A stretch of DNA of 64,000 bases from Trichomonas vaginalis G3 (Eukaryota > Parabasalia > Trichomonadida > Trichomonadidae): assembly GCF_026262505.1 (NCBI RefSeq), contig NC_067208.1, forward strand, positions 17,989,962 through 18,053,961, in the 5' to 3' direction. Below the pieces are notes generated by a model that saw only the letters and a list, made by a program, of their open reading frames with translations, was not told the origin of the DNA and made no database searches. Each line of letters opens with the position of its first letter. Position 1 is the stretch's first letter. Positions 1-13,079 of the stretch are shown piece by piece. The translations under genes and the position numbers were made by a program.

Positions 1-32
1 AGATACAGTAGAGAATGCAAAAACATTTTTGA
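1..32 (+). pseudogene. End of a KilA-N-like ORF copy cut by the window edge
   Basis: The last codons and the stop of the module A open frame are visible, directly followed by the 34-bp palindrome. The rest lies outside the window. What follows (B, iterons, one D) shows that this belongs to a short ~1.0-kb unit. Confidence 0.8.
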
Positions 33-741
33 CGAAGTGAAGATCTTCACTTCGTCAAAATGTGATGCAAAAACAGCATTTTGAGCTTACTAAGGCATTT
101 ATGAATGAATTCAAAGGTATTTGCATACATCCTGACCTCGTTCATTTTGTTGTTGAATTCAGCAAAAATAATGTTTAGGGTAGATGGTTTTTAGGTGTCA
201 CTACGTCACCATGTCACAGGTTAATTAACTTCTCTTAAAATTACTGACAACATGACATTTAGACAACAGTCCAGGAAATAAACTTCTTCGTAAATGTTTT
301 GTCATGATTTAATCGTAAATGTTTTGTCATGATTTCATCGTATATGTTTTGTCAAGGTTTCTTCGTATATGTTTTGTCATGATTTAATCGTATATGTTTT
401 TGTCATGATTTAATCGTATATGTTTTGTCAAACATGAACGTAAATGTTTTGTCAAACATGAACGTAAATGTTTTGTCATGATTTAATCGTAATGAGTGTA
501 AATGATTTCATATAATTGCTTACCTCGGAAAACCGAGAGAAGAGATTCCATATGAAAATCGCAAGAATTTGGCTCCTGGTTGAAATATTATTATGTTCAT
601 AGACTTCATCGTATATGTTTTGTCAAACATGAGCGTATATGTTTTGTCATGATTTAATCGTACATGTTTTGTCAAGACTTCTTCATCGTAATGAGCGTAT
701 ATGTTTTGTGAAGAATATAGCAACCGCCTGAATTCAGACGG

Positions 742-1038
742 TTGCTTTTTATACAAAATTCACACAGGAAAATTCTTGAGTTTTGGTTGAAAGAATACGG
801 TCAAGCCAAAAGTGGCTCGACCTCAAAACAAACATTTTATGAGCTTACTAAGGCATTTATGAATGAATTCAAAGGTATTTGCATACATCCTGACCTCGTT
901 CATTTTGTTGCTGAATGGTGCTCTGTAAAGTATGCATTTTATGTCAAAGATATTATGGACTCCATAGATAAGAAAGTTCATGAGAAGTTAGATGAAGAAG
1001 AACTCGAAGATACAGTAGAGAATGCAAAACATTTTTGA
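742..1038 (+). CDS. KilA-N/MSV199-like DNA-binding domain ORF, copy 1
   Basis: A 98-codon open frame. The C-terminal two thirds carry the pattern expected of the KilA-N/MSV199 group of DNA-binding domains found in large DNA viruses, phages and some eukaryotes: ICIHPDL, then VAEWCS, then KYAFYVKDIMD, followed by a charged tail (KKVHEKLDEEELEDTVENAK). An earlier tryptophan in EFWLKEYG fits the first helix region. The frame opens with TTG inside the right arm of a 28-bp near-palindrome; the first in-frame ATG is at about codon 40 (MNEFKG), so the true start is uncertain. Its stop lies at the left edge of a perfect 34-bp palindrome. Domain assignment is from pattern recognition only; expression is unproven, and it may be a virus-derived fossil carried by the satellite. 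Confidence 0.6.
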   Translation: MLFIQNSHRKILEFWLKEYGQAKSGSTSKQTFYELTKAFMNEFKGICIHPDLVHFVAEWCSVKYAFYVKDIMDSIDKKVHEKLDEEELEDTVENAKHF

Positions 1039-3306
1039 CGAAGTGAAGATCTTCACTTCGTCAAAATGTGATGCAAAAACAAGCATTTTGAGCTTACTAA
1101 GGCATTTATGAATGAATTCAAAGGTATTTGCATACATCCTGACCTCGTTCATTTTTGTTGTTGAATTCAGCAAAAATAATGTTTAGGGTAGATGGTTTTT
1201 AGGTGTCACTACGTCACCATGTCACCAGGTTAATTAACTTCTCTTAAAATTACTGACAACATGACATTTAGACAACAGTCCAGGAAATAAACTTCTTCGT
1301 AAATGTTTTGTCATGATTTAATCGTAAATGTTTTGTCATGATTTCATCGTATATGTTTTGTCAAGGTTTCTTCGTATATGTTTTGTCATGATTTAATCGT
1401 ATATGTTTTTGTCATGATTTAATCGTATATGTTTTGTCAAACATGAACGTAAATGTTTTGTCAAACATGAACGTAAATGTTTTGTCATGATTTAATCGTA
1501 ATGAGTGTAAATGATTTCATATAATTGCTTACCTCGGAAAACCGAGAGAAGAGATTCCATATGAAAATCGCAAGAATTTGGCTCCTGGTTTGAAATATTA
1601 TTATGTTCATAGACTTCATCGTATATGTTTTGTCAAACATGAGCGTATATGTTTTGTCATGATTTCATCGTACATGTTTTGTCATGATTTCATCGTATAT
1701 GCTTTGTCATGATGATTTCATCGAAACTAAACGTATATGTTTTGTCATGATTTAATCGTAAATGTTTTGTCATGATTTCATCGTATATGTTTTGTCAAGG
1801 TTTCTTCGTATATGTTTTGTCATGATTTAATCGTATATGTTTTTGTCATGATTTAATCGTATATGTTTTGTCAAACATGAACGTAAATGTTTTGTCAAAC
1901 ATGAACGTAAATGTTTTGTCATGATTTAATCGTAATGAGTGTAAATGATTTCATATAATTGCTTACCTCGGAAAACCGAGAGAAGAGATTCCATATGAAA
2001 ATCGCAAGAATTTGGCTCCTGGTTTTGAAATATTATTATGTTCATAGACTTCATCGTATATGTTTTTGTCAAACATGAGCGTATATGTTTTGTCATGATT
2101 TCATCGTACATGTTTTGTCATGATTTCATCGTATATGCTTTGTCATGATGATTTCATCGAAACTAAACGTATATGTTTTGTCATGATTTCATCGTACATG
2201 TTTTGTCAAGATTTCATCGTAATGAGTGTAAATGAACCAAAAATAATGTTTACGTTCATGTTTGACAACACAGCAGGGGAAGGCATTTATGAATTATTTT
2301 CGAAGAACTGAAGGTGTCACTATGTCACCATGTGTCACTCGGTTAATTAACTTCTCTGAAAAAATGAGACAACATGACATTTTGACAACAACACAGGAAA
2401 TAAATGTTTACGTATATGTTTTGTCATGATTTAATCGTATATGTTTTGTCATGATTTAATCGTATATGTTTTGTCATGACTTCTTCGTAATGAACGTATA
2501 TGTTTTGTCAAGACTTCTTCGTATATGTTTTGTCATGATTTAATCGTATATGTTTTGTCAAACATGAACGTAAATGTTTTGTCAAACATGAACGTAAATG
2601 TTTTGTCATGATTTAATCGTAATGAGTGTAAATGATTTCATATAATTGCTTACCTCGGAAAACCGAGAGAAGAGATTCCATATGAAAATCGCAAGAATTT
2701 GGCTCCTGGTTTGAAATATTATTATGTTCATAGACTTCATCGTATATGTTTTGTCAAACATGAGCGTATATGTTTTGTCATGATTTAATCGTACATGTTT
2801 TGTCATGATTTCATCGTATATGCTTTGTCATGATGATTTCATCGAAACTAAACGTATATGTTTTGTCATGATTTCATCGTAAATGTTTTGTCATGATTTC
2901 ATCGTATATGTTTTGTCAAGGTTTCTTCGTATATGTTTTGTCATGATTTAATCGTATATGTTTTTGTCATGATTTAATCGTATATGTTTTGTCAAACATG
3001 AACGTAAATGTTTTGTCAAACATGAACGTAAATGTTTTGTCATGATTTAATCGTAATGAGTGTAAATGATTTCATATAATTGCTTACCTCGGAAACCGAG
3101 AGAAGAGATTCCATATGAAAATCGCAAGAATTTGGCTCCTGGTTTGAAATATTATTATGTTCATAGACTTCATCGTATATGTTTTGTCAAACATGAGCGT
3201 ATATGTTTTTGTCATGATTTAATCGTACATGTTTTGTCAAGACTTCTTCATCGTAATGAGCGTATATGTTTTGTGAAGAATATAGCAACCGCCTGAATTC
3301 AGACGG

Positions 3307-3602
3307 TTGCTTTTTATACAAAATTCACACAGGAAAATTCTTGAGTTTTGGTTGAAAGAATACGGTCAAGCCAAAAGTGGCTCGACCTCAAAAAAACATT
3401 TTATGAGCTTACTAAGGCATTTATGAATGAATTCAAAGGTATTTGCATACATCCTGACCTCGTTCATTTTGTTGCTGAATGGTGCTCTGTAAAGTATGCA
3501 TTTTATGTCAAAGATATTATGGACTCCATAGATAAGAAAGTTCATGAGAAGTTAGATGAAGAAGAACTCGAAGATACAGTAGAGAATGCAAAACATTTTT
3601 GA
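3307..3602 (+). pseudogene. KilA-N-like ORF, copy 2 (broken)
   Basis: Same module A as at 742 with the same flanking palindromes, but the frame is not open over its full length (about one break). The conserved IHPDL and AEWCS part is still readable. It may be a real decay event or a sequencing error. Confidence 0.6.
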
Positions 3603-6332
3603 CGAAGTGAAGATCTTCACTTCGTCAAAATGTGATGCAAAAACAAGCATTTTATGAGCTTACTAAGGCATTTATGAATGAATTCAAAGGTATTTGCATA
3701 CATCCTGACCTCGTTCATTTTGTTGTTGAATTCAGCAAAAATAATGTTTAGGGTAGATGGTTTTTAGGTGTCACTACGTCACCATGTCACCAGGTTAATT
3801 AACTTCTCTTAAAATTACTGACAACATGACATTTAGACAACAGTCCAGGAAATAAACTTCTTCGTAATGTTTTGTCATGATTTAATCGTAAATGTTTTGT
3901 CATGATTTCATCGTATATGTTTTGTCAAGGTTTCTTCGTATATGTTTTGTCATGATTTAATCGTATATGTTTTTGTCATGATTTAATCGTATATGTTTTG
4001 TCAAACATGAACGTAAATGTTTTGTCAAACATGAACGTAAATGTTTTGTCATGATTTAATCGTAATGAGTGTAAATGATTTCATATAATTGCTTACCTCG
4101 GAAAACCGAGAGAAGAGATTCCATATGAAAATCGCAAGAATTTGGCTCCTGGTTTGAAATATTATTATGTTCATAGACTTCATCGTATATGTTTTGTCAA
4201 ACATGAGCGTATATTGTTTTGTCATGATTTCATCGTACATGTTTTGTCATGATTTCATCGTATATGCTTTGTCATGATGATTTCATCGAAACTAAACGTA
4301 TATGTTTTGTCATGATTTAATCGTAAATGTTTTGTCATGATTTCATCGTATATGTTTTGTCAAGGTTTCTTCGTATATGTTTTGTCATGATTTAATCGTA
4401 TATGTTTTTTGTCATGATTTAATCGTATATGTTTTGTCAAACATGAACGTAAATGTTTTGTCAAACATGAACGTAAATGTTTTGTCATGATTTAATCGTA
4501 ATGAGTGTAAATGATTTCATATAATTGCTTACCTCGGAAAACCGAGAGAAGAGATTCCATATGAAAATCGCAAGAAATTTGGCTCCTGGTTTGAAATATT
4601 ATTATGTTCATAGACTTCATCGTATATGTTTTGTCAAACATGAGCGTATATGTTTTGTCATGATTTCATCGTACATGTTTTGTCATGATTTCATCGTATA
4701 TGCTTTGTCATGATGATTTCATCGAAACTAAACGTATATGTTTTGTCATGATTTCATCGTAAATGTTTTGTCAAGATTTCATCGTAATGAGTGTAAATGA
4801 ACCAAAAATAATGTTTACGTTCATGTTTGACAACACAGCAGGGGAAGGCATTTATGAATTATTTTCGAAGAACTGAAGGTGTCACTATGTCACCATGTGT
4901 CACTCGGTTAATTAACTTCTCTGAAAAAATGAGACAACATGACATTTTGACAACAACACAGGAAATAAATGTTTACGTATATGTTTTGTCATGATTTAAT
5001 CGTATATGTTTTGTCATGATTTAATCGTATATGTTTTGTCATGACTTCTTCGTAATGAACGTATATGTTTTGTCAAGACTTCTTCGTATATGTTTTGTCA
5101 TGATTTAATCGTATATGTTTTGTCAAACATGAACGTAAATGTTTTGTCAAACATGAACGTAAATGTTTTGTCATGATTTAATCGTAATGAGTGTAAATGA
5201 TTTCATATAATTGCTTACCTCGGAAAACCGAGAGAAGAGATTCCATATGAAAATCGCAAGAATTTGGCTCCTGGTTTGAAATATTATTATGTTCATAGAC
5301 TTCATCGTATATGTTTTGTCAAACATGAGCGTATATGTTTTGTCATGATTTCATCGTACATGTTTTGTCATGATTTCATCGTATATGCTTTGTCATGATG
5401 ATTTCATCGAAACTAAACGTATATGTTTTGTCATGATTTCATCGTAAATGTTTTGTCATGATTTCATCGTATATGTTTTGTCAAGGTTTCTTCGTATATG
5501 TTTTGTCATGATTTAATCGTATATGTTTTTGTCATGATTTAATCGTATATGTTTTGTCAAACATGAACGTAAATGTTTTGTCAAACATGAACGTAAATGT
5601 TTTGTCATGATTTAATCGTAATGAGTGTAAATGATTTCATATAATTGCTTACCTCGGAAAACCGAGAGAAGAGATTCCATATGAAAATCGCAAGAATTTG
5701 GCTCCTGGTTTGAAATATTATTATGTTCATAGACTTCATCGTATATGTTTTGTCAAACATGAGCGTATATGTTTTGTCATGATTTAATCGTACATGTTTT
5801 GTCATGATTTCATCGTATATGCTTTGTCATGATGATTTCATCGAAACTAAACGTATATGTTTTGTCATGATTTCATCGTAAATGTTTGTCAAGATTTCAT
5901 CGTAATGAGTGTAAATGAACCAAAATAATGTTTACGTTCATGTTTGACAACACAGCAGGGGAAGGCATTTATGAATTATTTTCGAAGAACTGAAGGTGTC
6001 ACTATGTCACCATGTGTCACTCGGTTAATTAACTTCTCTGAAAAATGAGACAACATGACATTTTGACAACAACACAGGAAATAAATGTTTACGTATATGT
6101 TTTGTCATGATTTAATCGTATATGTTTTGTCATGATTTAATCGTATATGTTTTGTCATGACTTCTTCGTAATGAACGTATATGTTTTGTCAAGACTTCTT
6201 CGTAATGTTTTGTCATGATTTAATCGTATATGTTTTGTCATGATTTAATCGTACATGTTTTGTCAAGACTTCTTCATCGTAATGAGCGTATATGTTTTGT
6301 GAAGAATATAGCAACCGCCTGAATTCAGACGG

Positions 6333-6629
6333 TTGCTTTTTATACAAAATTCACACAGGAAAATTCTTGAGTTTTGGTTGAAAGAATACGGTCAAGCCAA
6401 AAGTGGCTCGACCTCAAAACAAACATTTTATGAGCTTACTAAGGCATTTATGAATGAATTCAAAGGTATTTGCATACATCCTGACCTCGTTCATTTTGTT
6501 GCTGAATGGTGCTCTGTAAAGTATGCATTTTATGTCAAAGATATTATGGACTCCATAGATAAGAAAGTTCATGAGAAGTTAGATGAAGAAGAACTCGAAG
6601 ATACAGTAGAGAATGCAAAACATTTTTGA
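6333..6629 (+). CDS. KilA-N-like ORF, copy 3
   Basis: Full 98-codon frame identical in protein to the copy at 742. It follows the longest A-to-A interval in the window (3024 bp, containing four D and two C modules). Confidence 0.6.
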   Translation: MLFIQNSHRKILEFWLKEYGQAKSGSTSKQTFYELTKAFMNEFKGICIHPDLVHFVAEWCSVKYAFYVKDIMDSIDKKVHEKLDEEELEDTVENAKHF

Positions 6630-7244
6630 CGAAGTGAAGATCTTCACTTCGTCAAAATGTGATGCAAAAACAAGCATTTTATGAGCTTACTAAGGCATTT
6701 ATGAATGAATTCAAAGGTATTTGCATACATCCTGACCTCGTTCATTTTGTTGTTGAATTCAGCAAAAATAATGTTTAGGGTAGATGGTTTTTAGGTGTCA
6801 CTACGTCACCATGTCACCAGGTTAATTAACTTCTCTTAAAATTACTGACAACATGACATTTAGACAACAGTCCAGGAAATAAACTTCTTCGTAAATGTTT
6901 TGTCATGATTTAATCGTAAATGTTTTGTCATGATTTCATCGTATATGTTTTGTCAAGGTTTCTTCGTATATGTTTTGTCATGATTTAATCGTAAATGTTT
7001 TGTCAAGACTTCTTCGTAAATGTTTTGTCATGATTTCATCGTATATGTTTTGTCATGATTTAATCGTATATGTTTTTGTCATGATTTAATCGTATATGTT
7101 TTGTCAAACATGAACGTAAATGTTTTGTCAAACATGAACGTAAATGTTTTGTCATGATTTAATCGTAATGAGTGTAAATGATTTCATATAATTGCTTACC
7201 TCGGAAAACCGAGAGAAGAGATTCCATATGAAAATCGCAAGAAT

Positions 7245-7640
7245 TTGGCTCCTGGTTTGAAATATTATTATGTTCATAGACTTCATCGTATATGTTTTGT
7301 CAAACATGAGCGTATATGTTTTGTCATGATTTCATCGTACATGTTTTGTCATGATTTCATCGTATATGCTTTGTATGATGATTTCATCGAAACTAAACGT
7401 ATATGTTTTGTCATGATTTCATCGTACATGTTTTGTCAAGATTTCATCGTAATGAGTGTAAATGAACCAAAAATAATTTACGTTCATGTTTGACAACACA
7501 GCAGGGGAAGGCATTTATGAATTATTTTCGAAGAACTGAAGGTGTCACTATGTCACCATGTGTCACTCGGTTAATTAACTTCTCTGAAAAAATGAGACAA
7601 CATGACATTTTGACCAACACCAGGAAATAAATGTTTACGT
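7245..7640. repeat. D end, iterons and module C before the gap
   Basis: The end of a D module, three iterons and a module C (from about 7465) followed by more iterons up to the N-gap. This is the only unit here in which C follows the first D directly. Long readings across it are translations of iterons, with no recognisable domain. Confidence 0.7.
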
Positions 7641-7926
7641 ATATGTTTTGTCAAGACTTCTTCGTATATGTTTTGTCATGATTTAATCGTATATGTTTTG
7701 TCATGATTTAATCGTATATGTTTTGTCATGACTTCTTCGTAATGAACGTATATGTTTTGTCAAGACTTCTTCGTATATGTTTTGTCAAACATGAGCGTAT
7801 ATGTTTTGTCATGATTTCATCGTACATGTTTTGTCATGATTTCATCGTATATGCTTTGTCATGATGATTTCATCGAAACTAAACGTATATGTTTTGTCAT
7901 GATTTCATCGTACATGTTTTTGTCAA

Positions 7927-8026
7927 NNNNNNNNNNNNNNNNNNNNNNNNNNNNNNNNNNNNNNNNNNNNNNNNNNNNNNNNNNNNNNNNNNNNNNNNNN
8001 NNNNNNNNNNNNNNNNNNNNNNNNNN
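7927..8026. other. Assembly gap, 100 N
   Basis: The sequence before the gap is an iteron run after module C. The sequence after it starts inside the tail of module B. Since every other B is preceded by an A, at least one A module and the start of B (over 400 bp) are missing here, so the 100 N are a placeholder and not a measured length. Confidence 0.9.
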
Positions 8027-8561
8027 CCATGTCACCAGGTTAATTAACTTCTCTTAAAATTACTGACAACATGACATTTTAGACAACAGTCCAGGAAATA
8101 AACTTCTTCGTAAATGTTTTGTCATGATTTAATCGTAAATGTTTTGTCATGATTTCATCGTATATGTTTTGTCAAGGTTTCTTCGTATATGTTTTGTCAT
8201 GATTTAATCGTATATGTTTTTGTCATGATTTAATCGTATATGTTTTGTCAAACATGAACGTAAATGTTTTGTCAAACATGAACGTAAATGTTTTGTCATG
8301 ATTTAATCGTAATGAGTGTAAATGATTTCATATAATTGCTTACCTCGGAAAACCGAGAGAAGAGATTCCATATGAAAATCGCAAGAATTTGGCTCCTGGT
8401 TTGAAATATTATTATGTTCATAGACTTCCTCGTATATGTTTTGTAAACATGAGCGTATATGTTTTGTCATGATTTAATCGTACATGTTTTGTCAAGACTT
8501 CTTCATCGTAATGAGCGTATATGTTTTGTGAAGAATATAGCAACCGCCTGAATTCAGACGG

Positions 8562-8856
8562 TTGCTTTTTACAAAATTCACACAGGAAAATTCTTGAGTT
8601 TTGGTTGAAAGAATACGGTCAAGCCAAAAGTGGCTCGACCTCAAAACAAACATTTTATGAGCTTACTAAGGCATTTATGATGAATTCAAAGGTATTTGCA
8701 TACATCCTGACCTCGTTCATTTTGTTGCTGAATGGTGCTCTGTAAAAGTATGCATTTTATGTCAAAGATATTATGGACTCCATAGATAAGAAAGTTCATG
8801 AGAAGTTAGATGAAGAAGAACTCGAAGATACAGTAGAGAATGCAAAACATTTTTGA
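8562..8856 (+). pseudogene. KilA-N-like ORF, copy 4 (broken)
   Basis: Module A with both palindromes. More than one break interrupts the frame compared with intact copies. This unit is of the short 1009-bp class. Confidence 0.6.
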
Positions 8857-9571
8857 CGAAGTGAAGATCTTCACTTCGTCAAAATGTGATGCAAAAACAA
8901 GCATTTTAATGAGCTTACTAAGGCATTTATGAATGAATTCAAAGGTATTTGCATACATCCTGACCTCGTTCATTTTGTTGTTGAATTCAGCAAAAATAAT
9001 GTTTAGGGTAGATGGTTTTTAGGTGTCACTACGTCACCATGAATGTCACCAGGTTAATTAACTTCTCTTAAAATTACTGACAACATGACATTTAGACAAC
9101 AGTCCAGGAAATAAACTTCTTCGTAAATGTTTTGTCATGATTTAATCGTAAATGTTTTGTCATGATTTCATCGTATATGTTTTTGTCAGGTTTCTTCGTA
9201 TATGTTTTGTCATGATTTAATCGTATATGTTTTTGTCATGATTTAATCGTATATGTTTTGTCAAACATGAACGTAAATGTTTTGTCAAACATGAACGTAA
9301 ATGTTTTGTCATGATTTAATCGTAATGAGTGTAAATGATTTCATATAATTGCTTACCTCGGAAAACCGAGAGAAGAGATTCCATATGAAAATCGCAAGAA
9401 TTTGGCTCCTGGTTTGAAATATTATTATGTTCATAGACTTCATCGTATATGTTTTGTCAAACATGAGCGTATATGTTTTGTCATGATTTAATCGTACATG
9501 TTTTGTCAAGATTTTCATCGTAATGAGCGTATATGTTTTTGAAGAATATAGCAACCGCTGAATTCAGACGG

Positions 9572-9868
9572 TTGCTTTTTATACAAAATTCACACAGGAA
9601 AATTCTTGAGTTTTGGTTGAAAGAATACGGTCAAGCCAAAAGTGGCTCGACCTCAAAACAAACATTTTATGAGCTTACTAAGGCATTTATGAATGAATTC
9701 AAAGGTATTTGCATACATCCTGACCTCGTTCATTTTGTTGCTGAATGGTGCTCTGTAAAGTATGCATTTTATGTCAAAGATATTATGGACTCCATAGATA
9801 AGAAAGTTCATGAGAAGTTAGATGAAGAAGAACTCGAAGATACAGTAGAGAATGCAAAACATTTTTGA
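9572..9868 (+). CDS. KilA-N-like ORF, copy 5
   Basis: The protein is the same as in the intact copies over the whole 98 codons. The 28-bp near-palindrome in front is altered in this copy, which leaves the frame open further upstream. Confidence 0.55.
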   Translation: MLFIQNSHRKILEFWLKEYGQAKSGSTSKQTFYELTKAFMNEFKGICIHPDLVHFVAEWCSVKYAFYVKDIMDSIDKKVHEKLDEEELEDTVENAKHF

Positions 9869-11506
9869 CGAAGTGAAGATCTTCACTTCGTCAAAATGTG
9901 ATGCAAAAACAAGCATTTTATGAGCTTACTAAGGCATTTATGAATGAATTCAAAGGTATTTGCATACATCCTGACCTCGTTCATTTTGTTGTTGAATTCA
10001 GCAAAAATAATGTTTAGGGTAGATGGTTTTTAGGTGTCACTACGTCACCATGTCACCAGGTTAATTAACTTCTCTTAAAATTACTGACAACATGACATTT
10101 AGACAACAGTCCAGGAAATAAACTTCTTCGTAAATGTTTTGTCATGATTTAATCGTAAATGTTTTGTCATGATTTCATCGTATATGTTTTGTCAAGGTTT
10201 CTTCGTATATGTTTTGTCATGATTTAATCGTATATGTTTTTGTCATGATTTAATCGTATATGTTTTGTCAAACATGAACGTAAATGTTTTGTCAAACATG
10301 AACGTAAATGTTTTGTCATGATTTAATCGTAATGAGTGTAAATGATTTCATATAATTGCTTACCTCGGAAAACCGAGAGAAGAGATTCCATATGAAAATC
10401 GCAAGAATTTGGCTCCTGGTTTGAAATATTATTATGTTCATAGACTTCATCGTATATGTTTTGTCAAACATGAGCGTATATGTTTTGTCATGATTTAATC
10501 GTACATGTTTTGTCATGATTTCATCGTATATGCTTTGTCATGATGATTTCATCGAAACTAAACGTATATGTTTTGTCATGATTTAATCGTAAATGTTTTG
10601 TCATGATTTCATCGTATATGTTTTGTCAAGGTTTCTTCGTATATGTTTTGTCATGATTTAATCGTATATGTTTTTGTCATGATTTAATCGTATATGTTTT
10701 GTCAAACATGAACGTAAATGTTTTGTCAAACATGAACGTAAATGTTTTGTCATGATTTAATCGTAATGAGTGTAAATGATTTCATATAATTGCTTACCTC
10801 GGAAAACCGAGAGAAGAGATTCCATATGAAAATCGCAAGAATTTGGCTCTGGTTTGAAATATTATTATGTTCATAGACTTCATCGTATATGTTTTGTCAA
10901 ACATGAGCGTATATGTTTTTGTCATGATTTCATCGTACATGTTTTGTCATGATTTCATCGTATATGCTTTGTCATGATGATTTCATCGAAACTAAAACGT
11001 ATATGTTTTGTCATGATTTCATCGTACATGTTTTGTCAAGATTTCATCGTAATGAGTGTAAATGAACCAAAAATAATGTTTACGTTCATGTTTGACAACA
11101 CAGCAGGGGAAGGCATTTATGAATTATTTTCGAAAGAACTGAAGGTGTCACTATGTCACCATGTTCACTCGGTTAATTAACTTCTCTGAAAAAATGAGAC
11201 AACATGACATTTTGACAACAACACAGGAAATAAATGTTTACGTATATGTTTTGTCAAGACTTCTTCGTATATGTTTTGTCATGATTTAATCGTATATGTT
11301 TTGTCATGATTTAATCGTATATGTTTTGTCATGACTTCTTCGTAATGAACGTATATGTTTTGTCAAGACTTCTTCGTATATGTTTTGTCATGATTTAATC
11401 GTATATGTTTTGTCATGATTTAATCGTACATGTTTTGTCAAGACTTCTTCATCGTAATGAGCGTATATGTTTGTGAAGAATATAGCAACCGCCTGAATTC
11501 AGACGG

Positions 11507-11800
11507 TTGCTTTTATACAAAATTCACACAGGAAAATTCTTGAGTTTTGGTTGAAAGAATACGGTCAAGCCAAAAGTGGCTCGACCTCAAAACAAACATT
11601 TTATGAGCTTACTAAGGCATTTATGAATGAATTCAAAGGTATTTGCATACATCCTGACCTCGTTCATTTTGTTGCTGAATGGTGCTCTGTAAAGTATGCA
11701 TTTATGTCAAAGATATTATGGACTCCATAGATAAGAAGTTCATGAGAAGTTAGATGAAGAAGAACTCGAAGATACAGTAGAGAATGCAAAACATTTTTGA
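11507..11800 (+). pseudogene. KilA-N-like ORF, copy 6 (broken)
   Basis: Module A recognisable over its full length and followed by the 34-bp palindrome, but the frame is interrupted by a few breaks. Confidence 0.6.
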
Positions 11801-12782
11801 CGAAGTGAAGATCTTCACTTCGTCAAAATGTGATGCAAAAACAAGCATTTTATGAGCTTACTAAGGCATTTATGAATGAATTCAAAGGTATTTGCATACA
11901 TCCTGACCTCGTTCATTTTGTTGTTGAATTCAGCAAAAATAATGTTTAGGGTAGATGGTTTTTAGGTGTCACTACGTCACCATGTCACCAGGTTAATTAA
12001 CTTCTCTTAAAATTACTGACAACATGACATTTAGACAACAGTCCAGGAAATAAACTTCTTCGTAAATGTTTTGTCATATTTAATCGTAAATGTTTTGTTC
12101 ATGATTTCATCGTATATGTTTTGTCAAGGTTTCTTCGTATATGTTTTGTCATGATTTAATCGTATATGTTTTTGTCATGATTTAATCGTATATGTTTTGT
12201 CAAACATGAACGTAAATGTTTGTCAAACATGAACGTAAATTTTGTCATGATTTAATCGTAATGAGTGTAAATGATTTCATATAATTGCTTACCTCGGAAA
12301 ACCGAGAGAAGAGATTCCATATGAAAATCGCAAGAATTTGGCTCCTGGTTTGAAATATTATTATGTTCATAGACTTCATCGTATATGTTTTGTCAAACAT
12401 GAGCGTATATGTTTTGTCATGATTTCATCGTATATGTTTTTGTCATGATTTAATCGTATATGTTTTGTCAAACATGAACGTAAATGTTTTGTCAAACATG
12501 AACGTAAATGTTTTGTCATGATTTAATCGTAATGAGTGTAAATGATTTCATATAATTGCTTACCTCGGAAAACCGAGAGAAGAGATTCCATATGAAAATC
12601 GCAAGAATTTGGCTCCTGGTTTGAAATATTATTATGTTCATAGACTTCATCGTATATGTTTTGTCAAACATGAGCGTATATGTTTTGTCATGATTTAATC
12701 GTACATGTTTTGTCAAGACTTCTTCATCGTAATGAGCGTATATGTTTTGTGAAGAATATAGCAACCGCCTGAATTCAGACGG

Positions 12783-13079
12783 TTGCTTTTTATACAAAAT
12801 TCACACAGGAAAATTCTTGAGTTTTGGTTGAAAGAATACGGTCAAGCCAAAAGTGGCTCGACCTCAAAACAAACATTTTATGAGCTTACTAAGGCATTTA
12901 TGAATGAATTCAAAGTATTTTGCATACATCCTGACCTCGTTCATTTTGTTGCTGAATGGTGCTCTGTAAAGTATGCATTTTATGTCAAAGATATTATGGA
13001 CTCCATAGATAAGAAAGTTCATGAGAAGTTAGATGAAGAAGAACTCGAAGATACAGTAGAGAATGCAAAACATTTTTGA
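12783..13079 (+). CDS. KilA-N-like ORF, copy 7
   Basis: Open over 98 codons, with a small residue change in the segment before IHPDL relative to the consensus. The HPDL and AEWCS signature is kept. Confidence 0.58.
   Translation: MLFIQNSHRKILEFWLKEYGQAKSGSTSKQTFYELTKAFMNEFKVFCIHPDLVHFVAEWCSVKYAFYVKDIMDSIDKKVHEKLDEEELEDTVENAKHF

Larger units (their letters stand above)
1..7926. repeat. Higher-order iteron satellite, left part
   Basis: The sequence is a composite tandem repeat. The basic unit is a 24-26 bp iteron with constant core CGTATATGTTTTGTCA (also CGTAAATG and CGTACATG starts) followed by a short tail: tgatttaat, tgatttcat, agacttctt, aggtttctt, aacatgaa or aacatgag. Iteron runs are broken by modules A (KilA-N-like ORF between two palindromes), B, C and D. 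Module order here is end of A-B-D, then A-B-D-D-C-D-D, then A-B-D-D-C-D-D-C, then A-B-D-C up to the N-gap. Copies are nearly identical, with occasional single-base length differences in T or A runs. The many open frames in the iteron runs are by-products of the repeat and are not called as genes. Confidence 0.95.
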
